Below, in pieces: positions 25,987-35,079 of a DNA stretch of 64,000 bases (position 1 is its first letter; every line of letters begins with the position of its first letter). Origin of the DNA: Variovorax boronicumulans (lineage in GTDB: Bacteria; Pseudomonadota; Gammaproteobacteria; Burkholderiales; Burkholderiaceae_C). The DNA lies in NCBI RefSeq assembly GCF_029892485.1, contig NZ_JARXVG010000005.1:427840-491839 (forward strand). Reading direction: 5' to 3'. The position numbers and the translations under genes were made by a program. The notes below the pieces were generated by a model. That model did no database searches and was not told the origin of the DNA. It saw only the letters and a list, made by a program, of their open reading frames with translations.

Positions 25987-27702
25987 ATGAGCAGTTTTCC
26001 CGGCGCCATCGCCGCAATGCCGGTGGCGATGCCGCGCAGCAGCGCGTTCGACCGCGAGCGCTGGCTCACCGGCGCGGCCGTTGCCCTGGTCGTTCTGCTG
26101 CTGGTCGTGATCGTCGCGCTGCCCGTGGGCGCGCTGGTCGGCCAGAGCTTCTTCGATCGCGCGGGCGCTTTTGTCGGCCTCGCGAACTTCGCGCGCTACC
26201 TCGACAACCCGGCGCTCGTGCAGTCGGCGTTCAACAGCCTGTGGCTCGCCGCGATCAGCGCGGTGATCTGCACGGCCATCGCCTATGTATACGCCTATGC
26301 GCTCACGCTCTCGTGCATGCCGGCCAAGGGCGCGCTGCGTGCGGTGGCGCTCGTTCCGTTGCTCGCGCCTTCGCTGCTGCCGGCCATCAGCCTCGTCTAC
26401 CTCTTCGGCAACCAGGGCCTCTTCAAAGGGTTGATGGGCGATGCCTCGATCTATGGGCCGCTGGGCATCGTGCTCGGCTCGGTGTTCTGGACGCTGCCGC
26501 ATGCGCTCTTGATACTCACGACGGCCATGGCCACCTCCGACGGCCGCCTCTATGAAGCGGCAGAGACGCTGGGCGCCTCGCGCTGGCGCATCTTCCGTAC
26601 CGTGACGCTGCCGTCTTCTCGCTACGGCCTCATCGTGGCCGCGATGGTGGTCTTCGTGCTGGTCATCACCGACTTCGGCGTGCCCAAGGTGGTCGGCGGC
26701 CAGACCGGCGTGCTCGCGACCGACATCTACAAGCAGGTGGTCGGCCAGCAGAACTTCCAGATGGGCGCGGTGGTCGGCCTCGTGCTGCTGATTCCGGCGG
26801 TGCTGTCCTTCCTGGTCGAGCGCTACGTTCGCAGCAAGCAGGCCGCGGCGCTCTCGGCGCGTGCCACGCCTTATCAACCGGAGCCCGTGAAGACGCGCGA
26901 TCGCGCGCTGCTCGTGTTCTGCACGCTCACGGCCTCTGCCATCCTGGTCATGATCGGCATGGCGGTGTTCGCATCGCTCGCGACCTACTGGCCCTACAAG
27001 CTCACACCATCGCTGAAGAACTACGACTTCAGCAACATGGACGGCGGCGGATGGGGCAGCTACTTCAACTCGCTGCGCCTCGCGCTGTGCGCCGCGGTGG
27101 CGGGTGCGCTCGTCACTTTCGTCTCGGCTTACCTCGTGGAGAAGCCGCGCCACTTCGGCCTGCTGCGCGAGGTGCTCAACCTGCTCGCCAACCTGCCGCT
27201 CGCGGTGCCGGGTCTGGTGTTGGGCGTGGGCTATATCTTCTTCTTCATCTCGCCGTCGAATCCGTTGAACGGCCTGTACGGCGGCATGACGATCCTGGTC
27301 ATCTGCACGGTGGCGCATTTCTTCTCGGTGGCGCATCTCACCTCGCTCACCGCGCTGCGCCAGCTCGACCGCGAGTACGAGCTGGTGTCCGAATCGATGG
27401 GCGTGCCGTTCTGGCACACGCTCTGGCGCGTGCACCTGCCGGTGGCGCTGCCGACCGTGCTCAACGTGGGCGGCTATTTCTTCGTCAACGCGATGACCAC
27501 CGTCTCGGCCGTCGTGTTCCTCTATTCGCCGCAGACCACGCTGGCCGCGATCGCGGTGCTCAACATGGACGATGCCGGCGACGTGGCGCCTGCGGCCGCT
27601 ATGGCTTCCTTGATCATGCTCACCGCAGCGATCGGGCGTGGCGTCTTCGCGCTGGCCGGGCACTGGGCGCTCAAACACACGCAGGCCTGGAGAAGCCGGT
27701 AG
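25987..27702 (+). CDS. 2-aminoethylphosphonate-type ABC transporter fused permease
   Basis: A 571-residue permease made of two fused permease units, about 12 membrane segments in all. Each half has an EAA loop: EAAETLGASRWRIFRTVTLP in the first and ELVSESMGVPFWHTLWRVHLP in the second. Duplicated permeases of this length are typical of the FbpB/PhnU2 group. It follows the ATPase with only a GC between stop and start. Two small hairpins without a T run follow the stop (27703-27749). Confidence 0.85.
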   Translation: MSSFPGAIAAMPVAMPRSSAFDRERWLTGAAVALVVLLLVVIVALPVGALVGQSFFDRAGAFVGLANFARYLDNPALVQSAFNSLWLAAISAVICTAIAYVYAYALTLSCMPAKGALRAVALVPLLAPSLLPAISLVYLFGNQGLFKGLMGDASIYGPLGIVLGSVFWTLPHALLILTTAMATSDGRLYEAAETLGASRWRIFRTVTLPSSRYGLIVAAMVVFVLVITDFGVPKVVGGQTGVLATDIYKQVVGQQNFQMGAVVGLVLLIPAVLSFLVERYVRSKQAAALSARATPYQPEPVKTRDRALLVFCTLTASAILVMIGMAVFASLATYWPYKLTPSLKNYDFSNMDGGGWGSYFNSLRLALCAAVAGALVTFVSAYLVEKPRHFGLLREVLNLLANLPLAVPGLVLGVGYIFFFISPSNPLNGLYGGMTILVICTVAHFFSVAHLTSLTALRQLDREYELVSESMGVPFWHTLWRVHLPVALPTVLNVGGYFFVNAMTTVSAVVFLYSPQTTLAAIAVLNMDDAGDVAPAAAMASLIMLTAAIGRGVFALAGHWALKHTQAWRSR

Positions 27703-27768
27703 CCGACAGGTCCTTGTCGGCGCGGTGTCCGACTTGACGGGCAAGTCGGCAGGCATAGCATCTTCCGG

Positions 27769-27903
27769 ATGAGAAGCACAGCACTTGCTCTTCTGTTCTG
27801 CATCGGCCTCATCGCGGCTGGTTGCGACGACAAGCCCAAGCCGGGTGGGCCGATGCCCAAGGCTTCGGCGAACGTCGTGCTGCCGGCCGTGTTCACAGGC
27901 TGA
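27769..27903 (+). CDS. Very small predicted lipoprotein
   Basis: A 44-residue reading frame with a short signal peptide (MRSTALALLFCIGL) and lipobox IAAGC, the lipid-carrying cysteine being residue 19, followed by DDKPKPGGPMPKAS. It would be a 26-residue mature lipopeptide. There is no strong ribosome site and no family is recognised; it could be an entericidin-like peptide. It stands alone between the phosphonate-type importer and the MFS gene. Confidence 0.5.
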   Translation: MRSTALALLFCIGLIAAGCDDKPKPGGPMPKASANVVLPAVFTG

Positions 27904-27996
27904 TACGCGCTTCGCGCGCGAAGGCAGCCGCGTGCCGCCGGCCATTGCGCGCTCGCATCTTCGCGCCGAGGGGTATCCTCGCTGCGGAGAAAAACA

Positions 27997-29265
27997 ATGA
28001 CGACGACTTCAGAGACAACCGCCCACGCGGCGGATTCGCGCTACGCCATGCTGCGCCTGGCACTCACGCTCTTGATCATGACGGTCGGCAGCAGCGGCAT
28101 GTACGTGGTCTCGGTGATGTTGCCCGCGGTGCAGGCCGAGTTCGGCATCGACCGTGCCGATGCCTCGCTGCCCTACACCTGGCTGATGCTCGGCTTCGGT
28201 TTCGGCGGCGTGCTCATGGGCAAGCTGGCCGACCGTTTCGGCGTGATGTGGCCGCTGCTGATGGGCTCGGTCTTCCTCGCCGCGGGCTACATCGCCACGG
28301 GGCTCTCGGGCGGCATCGTCTCGTTCACCATCGCACAGGCCCTGCTGGTCGGCCTGCTCGGCAGCTCAGCCGCCTTTGCGCCATTGGTTGCCGACACCTC
28401 GCTCTGGTTCGTCAAGCGGCGCGGCATCGCGGTGGCGGTGTGCGCGAGCGGCAACTATGTCGCCGGCGCCATCTGGCCGCCCATCGCGCAGCACTTCATC
28501 GAGACGGTCGGCTGGCGCCAGACCTACATCGGCATGGGCATCTTCTGCGGCGTCGCGATGGCACTGCTCGCGCTCTTCTTCCGCGCGCGGCCACCGGCAG
28601 TGGCTGCCGCGCCGGTCGGCAACGCATCGAGTACCTTGCCGCAGCGCGACATGACTCGGCCCTTCGGCCTCGGCATGGGCACAGCCCAAGCCCTGTTGTG
28701 CGTCGCTGCCGTGGCTTGCTGCGTGGCGATGGCGATGCCGCAGGTGCACATCGTGGCCTATTGCGGCGACCTCGGCTACGGACCCACGCAGGGCGCGATG
28801 ATGCTGTCGCTGATGCTGGGCTTCGGCGTGGTGAGCCGGCTGGTGTCGGGCGCCATCTGCGACCGCATCGGTGGCCTGCGCACGCTGCTGCTGGGCGGGG
28901 TGCTGCAGTGCATCGCGCTGCTCCTGTTCCTGCCGTTCGACGGGCTGGTGTCGCTCTATGTGATCTCGGCGCTGTTCGGCCTTTTCCAGGGTGGCCTTGT
29001 GCCGGCCTACGCGATCATCGTGCGCGAGCACTTTCCGCCGAAGGAAGCCGGCGCGCGCGTGGGCACGGTGCTGATGTTCTCGCTGTTCGGCATGGCGCTG
29101 GGCGGATGGATGTCGGGCAAGGTTTTCGACCTGACCGGCAGCTACCACGCGGCTTTCATCAACGGCATCGGCTGGAATCTGCTGAACCTCGCCATCGCGT
29201 CGTTCCTGCTGTTCAGGCTGTACCGCCTGCGGCTTCGGACACCAGGCGGCCCAGTGTCCGCATAG
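27997..29265 (+). CDS. Major facilitator superfamily transporter
   Basis: A 422-residue protein with twelve hydrophobic segments. The MFS loop motif GVLMGKLADRFGVMWP lies between segments 2 and 3 and a second copy SGAICDRIGGLRTLL between 8 and 9. It resembles the oxalate/formate or monocarboxylate antiporter group. Its last 53 bases overlap the convergent MocR gene, so control by that regulator is conceivable. Confidence 0.8.
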   Translation: MTTTSETTAHAADSRYAMLRLALTLLIMTVGSSGMYVVSVMLPAVQAEFGIDRADASLPYTWLMLGFGFGGVLMGKLADRFGVMWPLLMGSVFLAAGYIATGLSGGIVSFTIAQALLVGLLGSSAAFAPLVADTSLWFVKRRGIAVAVCASGNYVAGAIWPPIAQHFIETVGWRQTYIGMGIFCGVAMALLALFFRARPPAVAAAPVGNASSTLPQRDMTRPFGLGMGTAQALLCVAAVACCVAMAMPQVHIVAYCGDLGYGPTQGAMMLSLMLGFGVVSRLVSGAICDRIGGLRTLLLGGVLQCIALLLFLPFDGLVSLYVISALFGLFQGGLVPAYAIIVREHFPPKEAGARVGTVLMFSLFGMALGGWMSGKVFDLTGSYHAAFINGIGWNLLNLAIASFLLFRLYRLRLRTPGGPVSA

Positions 29266-30643
29266 CCTTCTCGCTCTGGGCATTCCACGCGTGGCCGTAG
29301 TTCAGCCGCAGGCAATGCGTGAAGGCGCGCGTCGCTGAAAAGATCGGCCCCGGCGCAACGCTGATGCCGAGCGCCAGCGCCTGGCGATGGATGTCGAGCG
29401 CGTCCACCTGCGCCGGCAGTTCGACCCACAGGAAGTAGCCGCCCAGGGGTCGCGTGGCGCGCGTGCCCTCGGGAAAGTAATGCCCCACCGCCTGCGCGAA
29501 GGTCGCCTGCTGCATCGCGAGCGTCTGGCGCAGCTTGCGCAGGTGCTTGTCGAGGCCGCCTTTCTCCAGGTACGTCGCCAGCGCCAGCTGCGCGGGCACC
29601 GAGGTGCTGAGCGTGGTCGTGAGCTTCTGTCGCGCCACCTTGCGCGCGAAGCGCCCGGCCGAAGTCCAGCCGATGCGATAGCCCGGCGCGAGGCACTTCG
29701 AGAAGGAGGAACAGTGCAGCACCAGCCCCTGCGTATCGAAGGCCTTGGCCGGAGCGGGCTTGCGGTCGCCGAAGTAGAGCTCGGCGTACACGTCGTCCTC
29801 GATCAGCGGCAGTTCGTGGCGCGCGAGCAGTGCGACCAGTGCCTTCTTCTTCGCATCGGGCATCAGGCTGCCGAGCGGGTTCTGGAAGGTCGTCATGAGC
29901 CAGCAGGCCTTGGGCTTGTGCGCCGCGATGGCCGCCTCCAGCGCGCCCAGGTCGATGCCTTCGCCCGGATGCGTCGGCACCTCGATGGCCTGCAGCCCCA
30001 TGCGCTCCAGCGCCTGCAGTGCCGCGTAGAAGGTGGGCGACTCGACGATCACCGCATCGCCCGGCCGCGTGACCGCCGCCAGGCACAGGTTGAGCGCCTC
30101 GAGCGCGCCGTTGGTGATGACGATCTCTTCGGCCGGCACCTGCATGCCATCGGCCAGATACCGCAGCGCGATCTGCCGCCGCAGCGCCGCGCTGCCGGGC
30201 GTGAGGTCGTCCACCGTGCTCCATGGGTCCAGCGACTTGGCGCTCGCGGCCATGAACTGGCCGAGCCGCGCCAGCGGAAACAGCAGCGGGCTCGGAAACG
30301 CCGAGCCGAAGGGCACGACCTTGCGCGACATGCTGGCTTCGAGGATGTCGAACACCCGGTCGCTCACGTCGAGCGACATCGGTCCGTCGGCGGGGCGCGA
30401 GGTGAGGGTGGATTCGGGCGGCGCATCGCGCAGGCCGCCGCCGGTGACGTAGTAGCCCGAGCGGTCGCGCGCCCGTACGAGGCCGCGCGCTTCCAGCAGG
30501 TAGTACGCCTGGAACACCGTCGATGCGCTCACGCCGCGGCTCTGGCCCGTGTGGCGCACCGAAGGCAAGCGGTCGCCGGTCTTCAGGGTGCCGTTGCGGA
30601 TCGAGGCCTCGATGTCGGCAGCGAGAGCTTCATAGCGTTTCAT
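29213..30643 (-). CDS. MocR/PdxR-type GntR regulator with aminotransferase-like domain
   Basis: A 476-residue protein: GntR winged helix at residues 1-70 (SIRNGTLKTGDRLPSVRHTGQSRGVSASTV), then a fold-type I aminotransferase domain with the pyridoxal phosphate lysine in SSFSKCLAPGYRIGW. MocR proteins sense PLP or amino compounds and regulate vitamin B6, amino acid or taurine/GABA genes. Its 3' end overlaps the MFS gene by 53 bases on the other strand. Confidence 0.88.
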   Translation of the reverse strand: MKRYEALAADIEASIRNGTLKTGDRLPSVRHTGQSRGVSASTVFQAYYLLEARGLVRARDRSGYYVTGGGLRDAPPESTLTSRPADGPMSLDVSDRVFDILEASMSRKVVPFGSAFPSPLLFPLARLGQFMAASAKSLDPWSTVDDLTPGSAALRRQIALRYLADGMQVPAEEIVITNGALEALNLCLAAVTRPGDAVIVESPTFYAALQALERMGLQAIEVPTHPGEGIDLGALEAAIAAHKPKACWLMTTFQNPLGSLMPDAKKKALVALLARHELPLIEDDVYAELYFGDRKPAPAKAFDTQGLVLHCSSFSKCLAPGYRIGWTSAGRFARKVARQKLTTTLSTSVPAQLALATYLEKGGLDKHLRKLRQTLAMQQATFAQAVGHYFPEGTRATRPLGGYFLWVELPAQVDALDIHRQALALGISVAPGPIFSATRAFTHCLRLNYGHAWNAQSEKAMRTLGRLVSEAAGGTA

Positions 30644-30723
30644 GGCGCGGACTTTATCTGCACCGGTGAATCGGGCCAGATCTGCATCTGTTTTTTCGAA
30701 GCCGTTTGGGGCACAGTCGGTGC

Positions 30724-30912
30724 ATGTCCACTCTCATGCGCGCGGTGCGCGCCGTTCTCTGGAGCTTCATCGGGCTGGGCGGGCGCCGCGCCGACGCCGA
30801 CGAGCGGACCGCACAGGTCGGCATCCTGCCGCTGATCGGCGTCGCGCTGTTCGTGGTGTTGTTGCTGGTCGCGGGCCTGATCACATTGGCGCGCTTCGTG
30901 GCGGGCACATGA
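30724..30912 (+). CDS. DUF2970 single-span membrane protein
   Basis: A 62-residue protein: an N-terminal RAVLWSFIGLGGRRA stretch typical of DUF2970, then one membrane helix (GVALFVVLLLVAGLITL). Its stop overlaps the start of the cytochrome gene (ATGA). DUF2970 proteins are often found next to respiratory genes in betaproteobacteria, but no function is known. Confidence 0.75.
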   Translation: MSTLMRAVRAVLWSFIGLGGRRADADERTAQVGILPLIGVALFVVLLLVAGLITLARFVAGT

Positions 30913-31616
30913 CGGCCGCTCTCCGCTCCTTCGCGCTCGCGCTGCTGTTCCTCATGCAAGGCGTGGCGAGTGCCGCGCCACCGGCCACCGTGCCCGACAC
31001 CATCGAGCAGCGCGTGGCAGCGTGCATCGCCTGCCACGGCCGCGAAGGCGCGACCACCAACGCGGGCTTCTTCCCGCGGCTGGCAGGCAAGCCCGCGGGT
31101 TATCTCTTCAACCAGCTCGTGAGCTTTCGCGACGGCCGCCGCTTCAACGCCGACATGGCGTACATGGTGCAGCACCTCTCGGACGCGTATCTCCGCGAAA
31201 TGGCCGAGTACTTCGCGGGGCTCGACCTGCCTTACCCGCCGATCTCCCCCAACAGCGACGCCACGCCCGAGCAACTGCAGCGCGGCCGCAAGCTCGCGCT
31301 CGAAGGCGATGCGGCACGCGGCATCCCGGCCTGCGTGCAATGCCACGGCGCGGCGCTCACCGGCGTGCAGCCGGCCATCCCGGGGCTGCTCGGGCTGCCG
31401 CGGCTCTATGTGTCTTCGCAGTTGGGCGCGTGGCTCACGAGCGAGCGGCATGCGATGGCACCGGACTGCATGGCCGAAGTCGGCCGCCACATGACCACGG
31501 CCGACATCAACGCCGTTGCGAGCTGGCTGGCGGTGCAGCCGATGCCGGCGAATACCAAACCCGCGGCTTCGTTGCCCGCACCCTTGCCCGTCGCCTGCGG
31601 CGGCATGCCGAAGTGA
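30909..31616 (+). CDS. Diheme cytochrome c (cytochrome c4-like)
   Basis: A 235-residue periplasmic cytochrome with a signal peptide (cleaved near ASA, residue 22) and two class I heme sites, CIACH at residues 39-43 and CVQCH at 142-146. The two-domain layout is that of cytochrome c4. Translation is coupled to the DUF2970 gene, and the triheme cytochrome starts 7 bases downstream. It would pass electrons from a dehydrogenase or the bc1 complex to an oxidase. Confidence 0.85.
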   Translation: MTAALRSFALALLFLMQGVASAAPPATVPDTIEQRVAACIACHGREGATTNAGFFPRLAGKPAGYLFNQLVSFRDGRRFNADMAYMVQHLSDAYLREMAEYFAGLDLPYPPISPNSDATPEQLQRGRKLALEGDAARGIPACVQCHGAALTGVQPAIPGLLGLPRLYVSSQLGAWLTSERHAMAPDCMAEVGRHMTTADINAVASWLAVQPMPANTKPAASLPAPLPVACGGMPK

Positions 31617-31623
31617 GCCGCCG

Positions 31624-32907
31624 ATGAAACTGCGACACCTCGGCTGGACCCTCCTGACTCTCATCGTGCTGGCGGCCGTGTGCGTCGGCGTGCTCGTGGC
31701 GATGAACCTGCGCGGCGAAGACCCGCTGCCCGAACAAGCGCAAGCCTTCGACGCCACGCCCCAGCAGGTCGAGCGCGGCCGCTACCTCGCGCTGGCCGGC
31801 AACTGCGCGGGCTGCCACACCACACGCGGCGGCCAGCCCTACGCGGGCGGCCTGCCGATCGAGACACCCTTCGGCACCATCTATTCGAGCAACCTCACCT
31901 CCGACGCCAAGGCCGGTATCGGCGGCTGGAGCAGCGCGCATTTCTGGCGCGCGATGCACAACGGCCGCAGCAAGGACGGGCGCCTGCTCTACCCCGCGTT
32001 TCCGTACCCGAGCTTCACCAAGGTGACGCGCGAAGACTCGGACGCCATCTACGCGTACCTGCGCACGGTGGCGCCTGCGCCCGCGCCGAACCTCGCGCAC
32101 CGGCTGCGCTTTCCCTACGACACGCAGGCCGCGCTGGCGGTATGGCGCGCGCTCTCGTTCAAGCCCGAGCCCTTCGTCGCCAACGCGGGCAAGCCGGCTG
32201 AATGGAACCGCGGCGCGTACCTCGTCGATGGCCTCGGCCATTGCATCGCGTGCCACGGCGCGCGCAATTCGCTGGGCGCGACCGAGACCAGGCTCGGCCT
32301 CTCGGGCGGGCTCATCGCGGTGGAGAACTGGTATGCGCCGTCGCTCACCGACAGGCATCAGGCCGGCGTGGCCGGGTGGCCCACGGCCGATGTGGTGGCG
32401 CTGCTCAAGACCGGTACCGCGCCGGGCGGTTCGGTGATGGGGCCGATGGCCGACGTGGTGTTCCGCAGCACGCAGCACCTGAGCGAGGCGGACCTGACGG
32501 CGATGGCTGGCTACCTGAAGGATCTGCCCGAGGTTCCCAAGTCCGACGAGCCCGCACGCTCGCCAACGCCCATCCGCCGCGACGCCGGCACGATGGCGCG
32601 CGGCGGCAAGATCTACGACCAGCGCTGCGCCTACTGCCACGGCGACCAGGGCCAGGGCGCGACCGGCGCCTATCCGCCGCTCGCAGGCAACCGCGCGGTG
32701 AACATGTCGCCGCCGACGAACCTCATCCAGGTGGTGTCGCATGGCGGCTTCCTGCCATCGACGGCGGGCAATCCGCGCCCCTACGGCATGCCGCCGTTCG
32801 GGCAGGTGCTCGATGCCGCGGAAGTGGCGGCCGTGCTCACCTACATCCGCGGCTCGTGGGGCAACGACAGCGCGCCCGTCACACAGATGGACACCATGCG
32901 GCGCTGA
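31624..32907 (+). CDS. Membrane-anchored triheme cytochrome c (AdhB/gluconate dehydrogenase type)
   Basis: A 427-residue protein with an N-terminal membrane anchor (LTLIVLAAVCVGVLVAM) and three heme sites: CAGCH at 61, CIACH at 207 and CAYCH at 335. This spacing is that of the cytochrome subunit of membrane alcohol, gluconate and sorbitol dehydrogenases, which hand electrons to ubiquinone. No catalytic flavin or PQQ subunit is next to it, so the partner is elsewhere. The gene ends six bases from the stop of the convergent lipoxygenase gene. Confidence 0.88.
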   Translation: MKLRHLGWTLLTLIVLAAVCVGVLVAMNLRGEDPLPEQAQAFDATPQQVERGRYLALAGNCAGCHTTRGGQPYAGGLPIETPFGTIYSSNLTSDAKAGIGGWSSAHFWRAMHNGRSKDGRLLYPAFPYPSFTKVTREDSDAIYAYLRTVAPAPAPNLAHRLRFPYDTQAALAVWRALSFKPEPFVANAGKPAEWNRGAYLVDGLGHCIACHGARNSLGATETRLGLSGGLIAVENWYAPSLTDRHQAGVAGWPTADVVALLKTGTAPGGSVMGPMADVVFRSTQHLSEADLTAMAGYLKDLPEVPKSDEPARSPTPIRRDAGTMARGGKIYDQRCAYCHGDQGQGATGAYPPLAGNRAVNMSPPTNLIQVVSHGGFLPSTAGNPRPYGMPPFGQVLDAAEVAAVLTYIRGSWGNDSAPVTQMDTMRR

Positions 32908-32913
32908 ACGCCG

Positions 32914-34923
32914 TCAGATGTTCGTGCTCGAGGGAATGCGACTCGGCAGCAGGTGCTCGTAAGGCCGCGTGCGCGTGGTGTTGCGCTGGCGGATCGTGTT
33001 CTCGATGCCCGCGAGCGCCGTGCGAAAACGCTCCAGCGGCCCGCCCGGCCCCGCGACGGCAGGGTCGAGCAGCACCGGCAGGTGCGGAAAAGTGTTGTCC
33101 TTGTATTCGCCGAGCGGCCGGTAATACACGCCCCCGAGGATGTGGAACAGCAGGATCTGCTCCTGCGCCGCGAGCCGCGACGGCAGCATCTGCGACCAGC
33201 TCGCCTCGTTCTGCCCCGCGCTCGTCGTGGGCGCCGGCGTGCCGCCCGAACCCGCGCTGAAGGGCGCATAGGTCATCACCGAATACTGCGGGAAGTTCAC
33301 TGCCGCATGCTGCGCGCTGGCGTTGAAGATGATCGCGGTGAGTACGTCGACCAACTGCGCGCGCGTGGCGATCGCGCGGAAGCCCTTCACCTTGCCGGTC
33401 GTCGCCAGTTCGGTGGCCCAGGCCGCGAGCTCATAGTCGCCGGTCACGTCGCTGTCGCTCGGGTAGTAGACGGCCACGTAGTCGGCCACCCACTGCGCGA
33501 TGGCATTCCACACCAGCAGCGCGTCGTCGCGGTAGGGGTAGTCGGGCAGGGCCGTCGTGTCGTCCACGCCGCGCGTGCGCAGGTCGTTCGGCAGCATCAT
33601 GCGATCGTAAAAATCGTAGGCCAGCCGGTCGCGGCCGCATTCGTGCTGCAGCGTCTCGATGGGCGCGGCAAGGATCACGTCGCCCGTGGTCAGCGGCGCC
33701 ATGATGATCAGCGTCGCGAACTCGTTGATGAACATCGCGCCTTCGAGGTGCGGCGAGAGCAGGCGGCTGAGCGGATGCGCGGTCGCGAACTGGCGCTGCG
33801 TGGCCATCGCGAAGGCCTCGGACATCAGGTGCGTGCGGCCGAGGTGCACGAACATCTCGTGGTAGTTGAAGTCGGCCACCTGCACCGCGGTCTTGGCCGA
33901 CTGCCAGGTCCAGTAGGCCTCGGCACTGGTGGTGTCGTCGGCGCGCAGGAAGATCGGGTTCTGCAGCGGGTCCTGCCCGCACTGGATGGCGACCGGCACG
34001 AGCGAGCGGCCGTTCTTCGGGCGTGCGAAGAGGGCGATCGGCGCGTAGACGTAGCCCGTCCCCGTGAGCGGTTTCACGACGGGCCCGATCGGCGCCATGT
34101 CGCCGAGGCCTTCGTAATCGAGCAGGTAGAGCCGGCCCGCAGCGGCCGCATCGGCGAGGCTGTCGTTGGTGCCCATAACCTGCTGGTACTGCGCGTTGCC
34201 CAATGAGAACTTGGTCGGCAGCGACGTGGCCCGCTGCAGCAGCATCGGGTTCGGCCCCGCAACGCGCATGGCTGCGAACAGGTCGTTGTCGTGCAGGATC
34301 TGCGAGATCGACGGCTTCTCGATGGTGACGAACAGCGCGTCGTACTGCGCGAGCGTCTTGGGACCGTTCAGCGCGCCCAGCGGTCCTTGCGAGAGCAGGT
34401 CGTGGTGAATCTGCTTGAGCTGCGTGCCCACATCGCCCACGCTGCTCGTGAGCGTGCCCAGCAGCGCCAGCACTGCCGCCGGCAGGGTGAGAAGGCCCGC
34501 ATTCTGCGCGGCCAGCTGGTCGAACGTGGCCTGCAGCCCAGCGATGCGGGTGCGCAGGTTGTCGAGCGACTGCAGGCTGCCCGAGGCGAGCGCGCTGGTG
34601 GCGAACGAGGCCGCGAAATTGGTCACCGCCTCGACCGCCTTCGACACCGTCTTCAGCTGATGCTCCACGGCCGGCAGCTCGCCCACCGGCACCACCGCGC
34701 CCATCGGCACGCCCGCGAGGTTGATGTGCGATTCGGTCCAGAGGTAGGTGGCCTGCCGGCCGACCAGTTCGAGCCGCCGCAGCGTGGCACTGATCGGATC
34801 GATCTTCTGCGGCAGCGTGGGCTTGAGTACCGGCAGCGCGGCCGATGCGGTGGACGGCTTGCCGGCCAGCAGGCCCAGACCGCCCGCCGAGGCGGACCAC
34901 TTGAGGATGTCTCTGCGCTTCAT
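32914..34923 (-). CDS. Bacterial lipoxygenase with Tat signal
   Basis: A 669-residue non-heme iron dioxygenase that would add oxygen to polyunsaturated fatty acids. All five family iron ligands are visible: His360 and His365 (HLGRTH), His539 and Asn543 (HAAVN) and the C-terminal Ile669; His383 follows in AHPL as in plant and Pseudomonas enzymes. Length is close to Pseudomonas aeruginosa LoxA (685). The N-terminus MKRRDILKWSASAGG is a twin-arginine signal, so the enzyme is exported folded. The start 34923 is set by this signal. A palindromic operator-like site lies 54 bases upstream. Lipoxygenases are rare in bacteria and scattered, suggesting transfer. Substrates would be host or environmental lipids. 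Confidence 0.9.
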   Translation of the reverse strand: MKRRDILKWSASAGGLGLLAGKPSTASAALPVLKPTLPQKIDPISATLRRLELVGRQATYLWTESHINLAGVPMGAVVPVGELPAVEHQLKTVSKAVEAVTNFAASFATSALASGSLQSLDNLRTRIAGLQATFDQLAAQNAGLLTLPAAVLALLGTLTSSVGDVGTQLKQIHHDLLSQGPLGALNGPKTLAQYDALFVTIEKPSISQILHDNDLFAAMRVAGPNPMLLQRATSLPTKFSLGNAQYQQVMGTNDSLADAAAAGRLYLLDYEGLGDMAPIGPVVKPLTGTGYVYAPIALFARPKNGRSLVPVAIQCGQDPLQNPIFLRADDTTSAEAYWTWQSAKTAVQVADFNYHEMFVHLGRTHLMSEAFAMATQRQFATAHPLSRLLSPHLEGAMFINEFATLIIMAPLTTGDVILAAPIETLQHECGRDRLAYDFYDRMMLPNDLRTRGVDDTTALPDYPYRDDALLVWNAIAQWVADYVAVYYPSDSDVTGDYELAAWATELATTGKVKGFRAIATRAQLVDVLTAIIFNASAQHAAVNFPQYSVMTYAPFSAGSGGTPAPTTSAGQNEASWSQMLPSRLAAQEQILLFHILGGVYYRPLGEYKDNTFPHLPVLLDPAVAGPGGPLERFRTALAGIENTIRQRNTTRTRPYEHLLPSRIPSSTNI

Positions 34924-34976
34924 CGGGGAAGGCCCTGTTGTTATGAATCTCGGGAGGCCGTGGGGGAATGGCCTTC

Positions 34977-35000
34977 TAAATCGAACGCCCGTTCTATTTA
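34977..35000. promoter_or_regulatory. Perfect 24-bp palindrome, TetR-operator-like, upstream of lipoxygenase
   Basis: Half-sites TAAATnGAACG and CGTTCnATTTA are arranged symmetrically around CC. The AT-rich arms stand out from GC-rich surroundings. The site lies between the lipoxygenase start (34923) and the end of the amidohydrolase gene (35080), where a lipoxygenase promoter is expected. The GAAC/GTTC core and length suit a TetR-family dimer; no tetR gene is in the window. Confidence 0.7.
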
Positions 35001-35079
35001 GTGGGCGGATTCTGCGGAGCGGCCCGAGGCTTGGCAATCAGGGTTCACGCGTAATTCAAAAGTACGCATTCGACGTGCG

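Noticed and set aside
27703..27749. Terminator after the phosphonate-type permease
   Set aside because: Two hairpins are present but no T run follows on either strand, so I do not call it.
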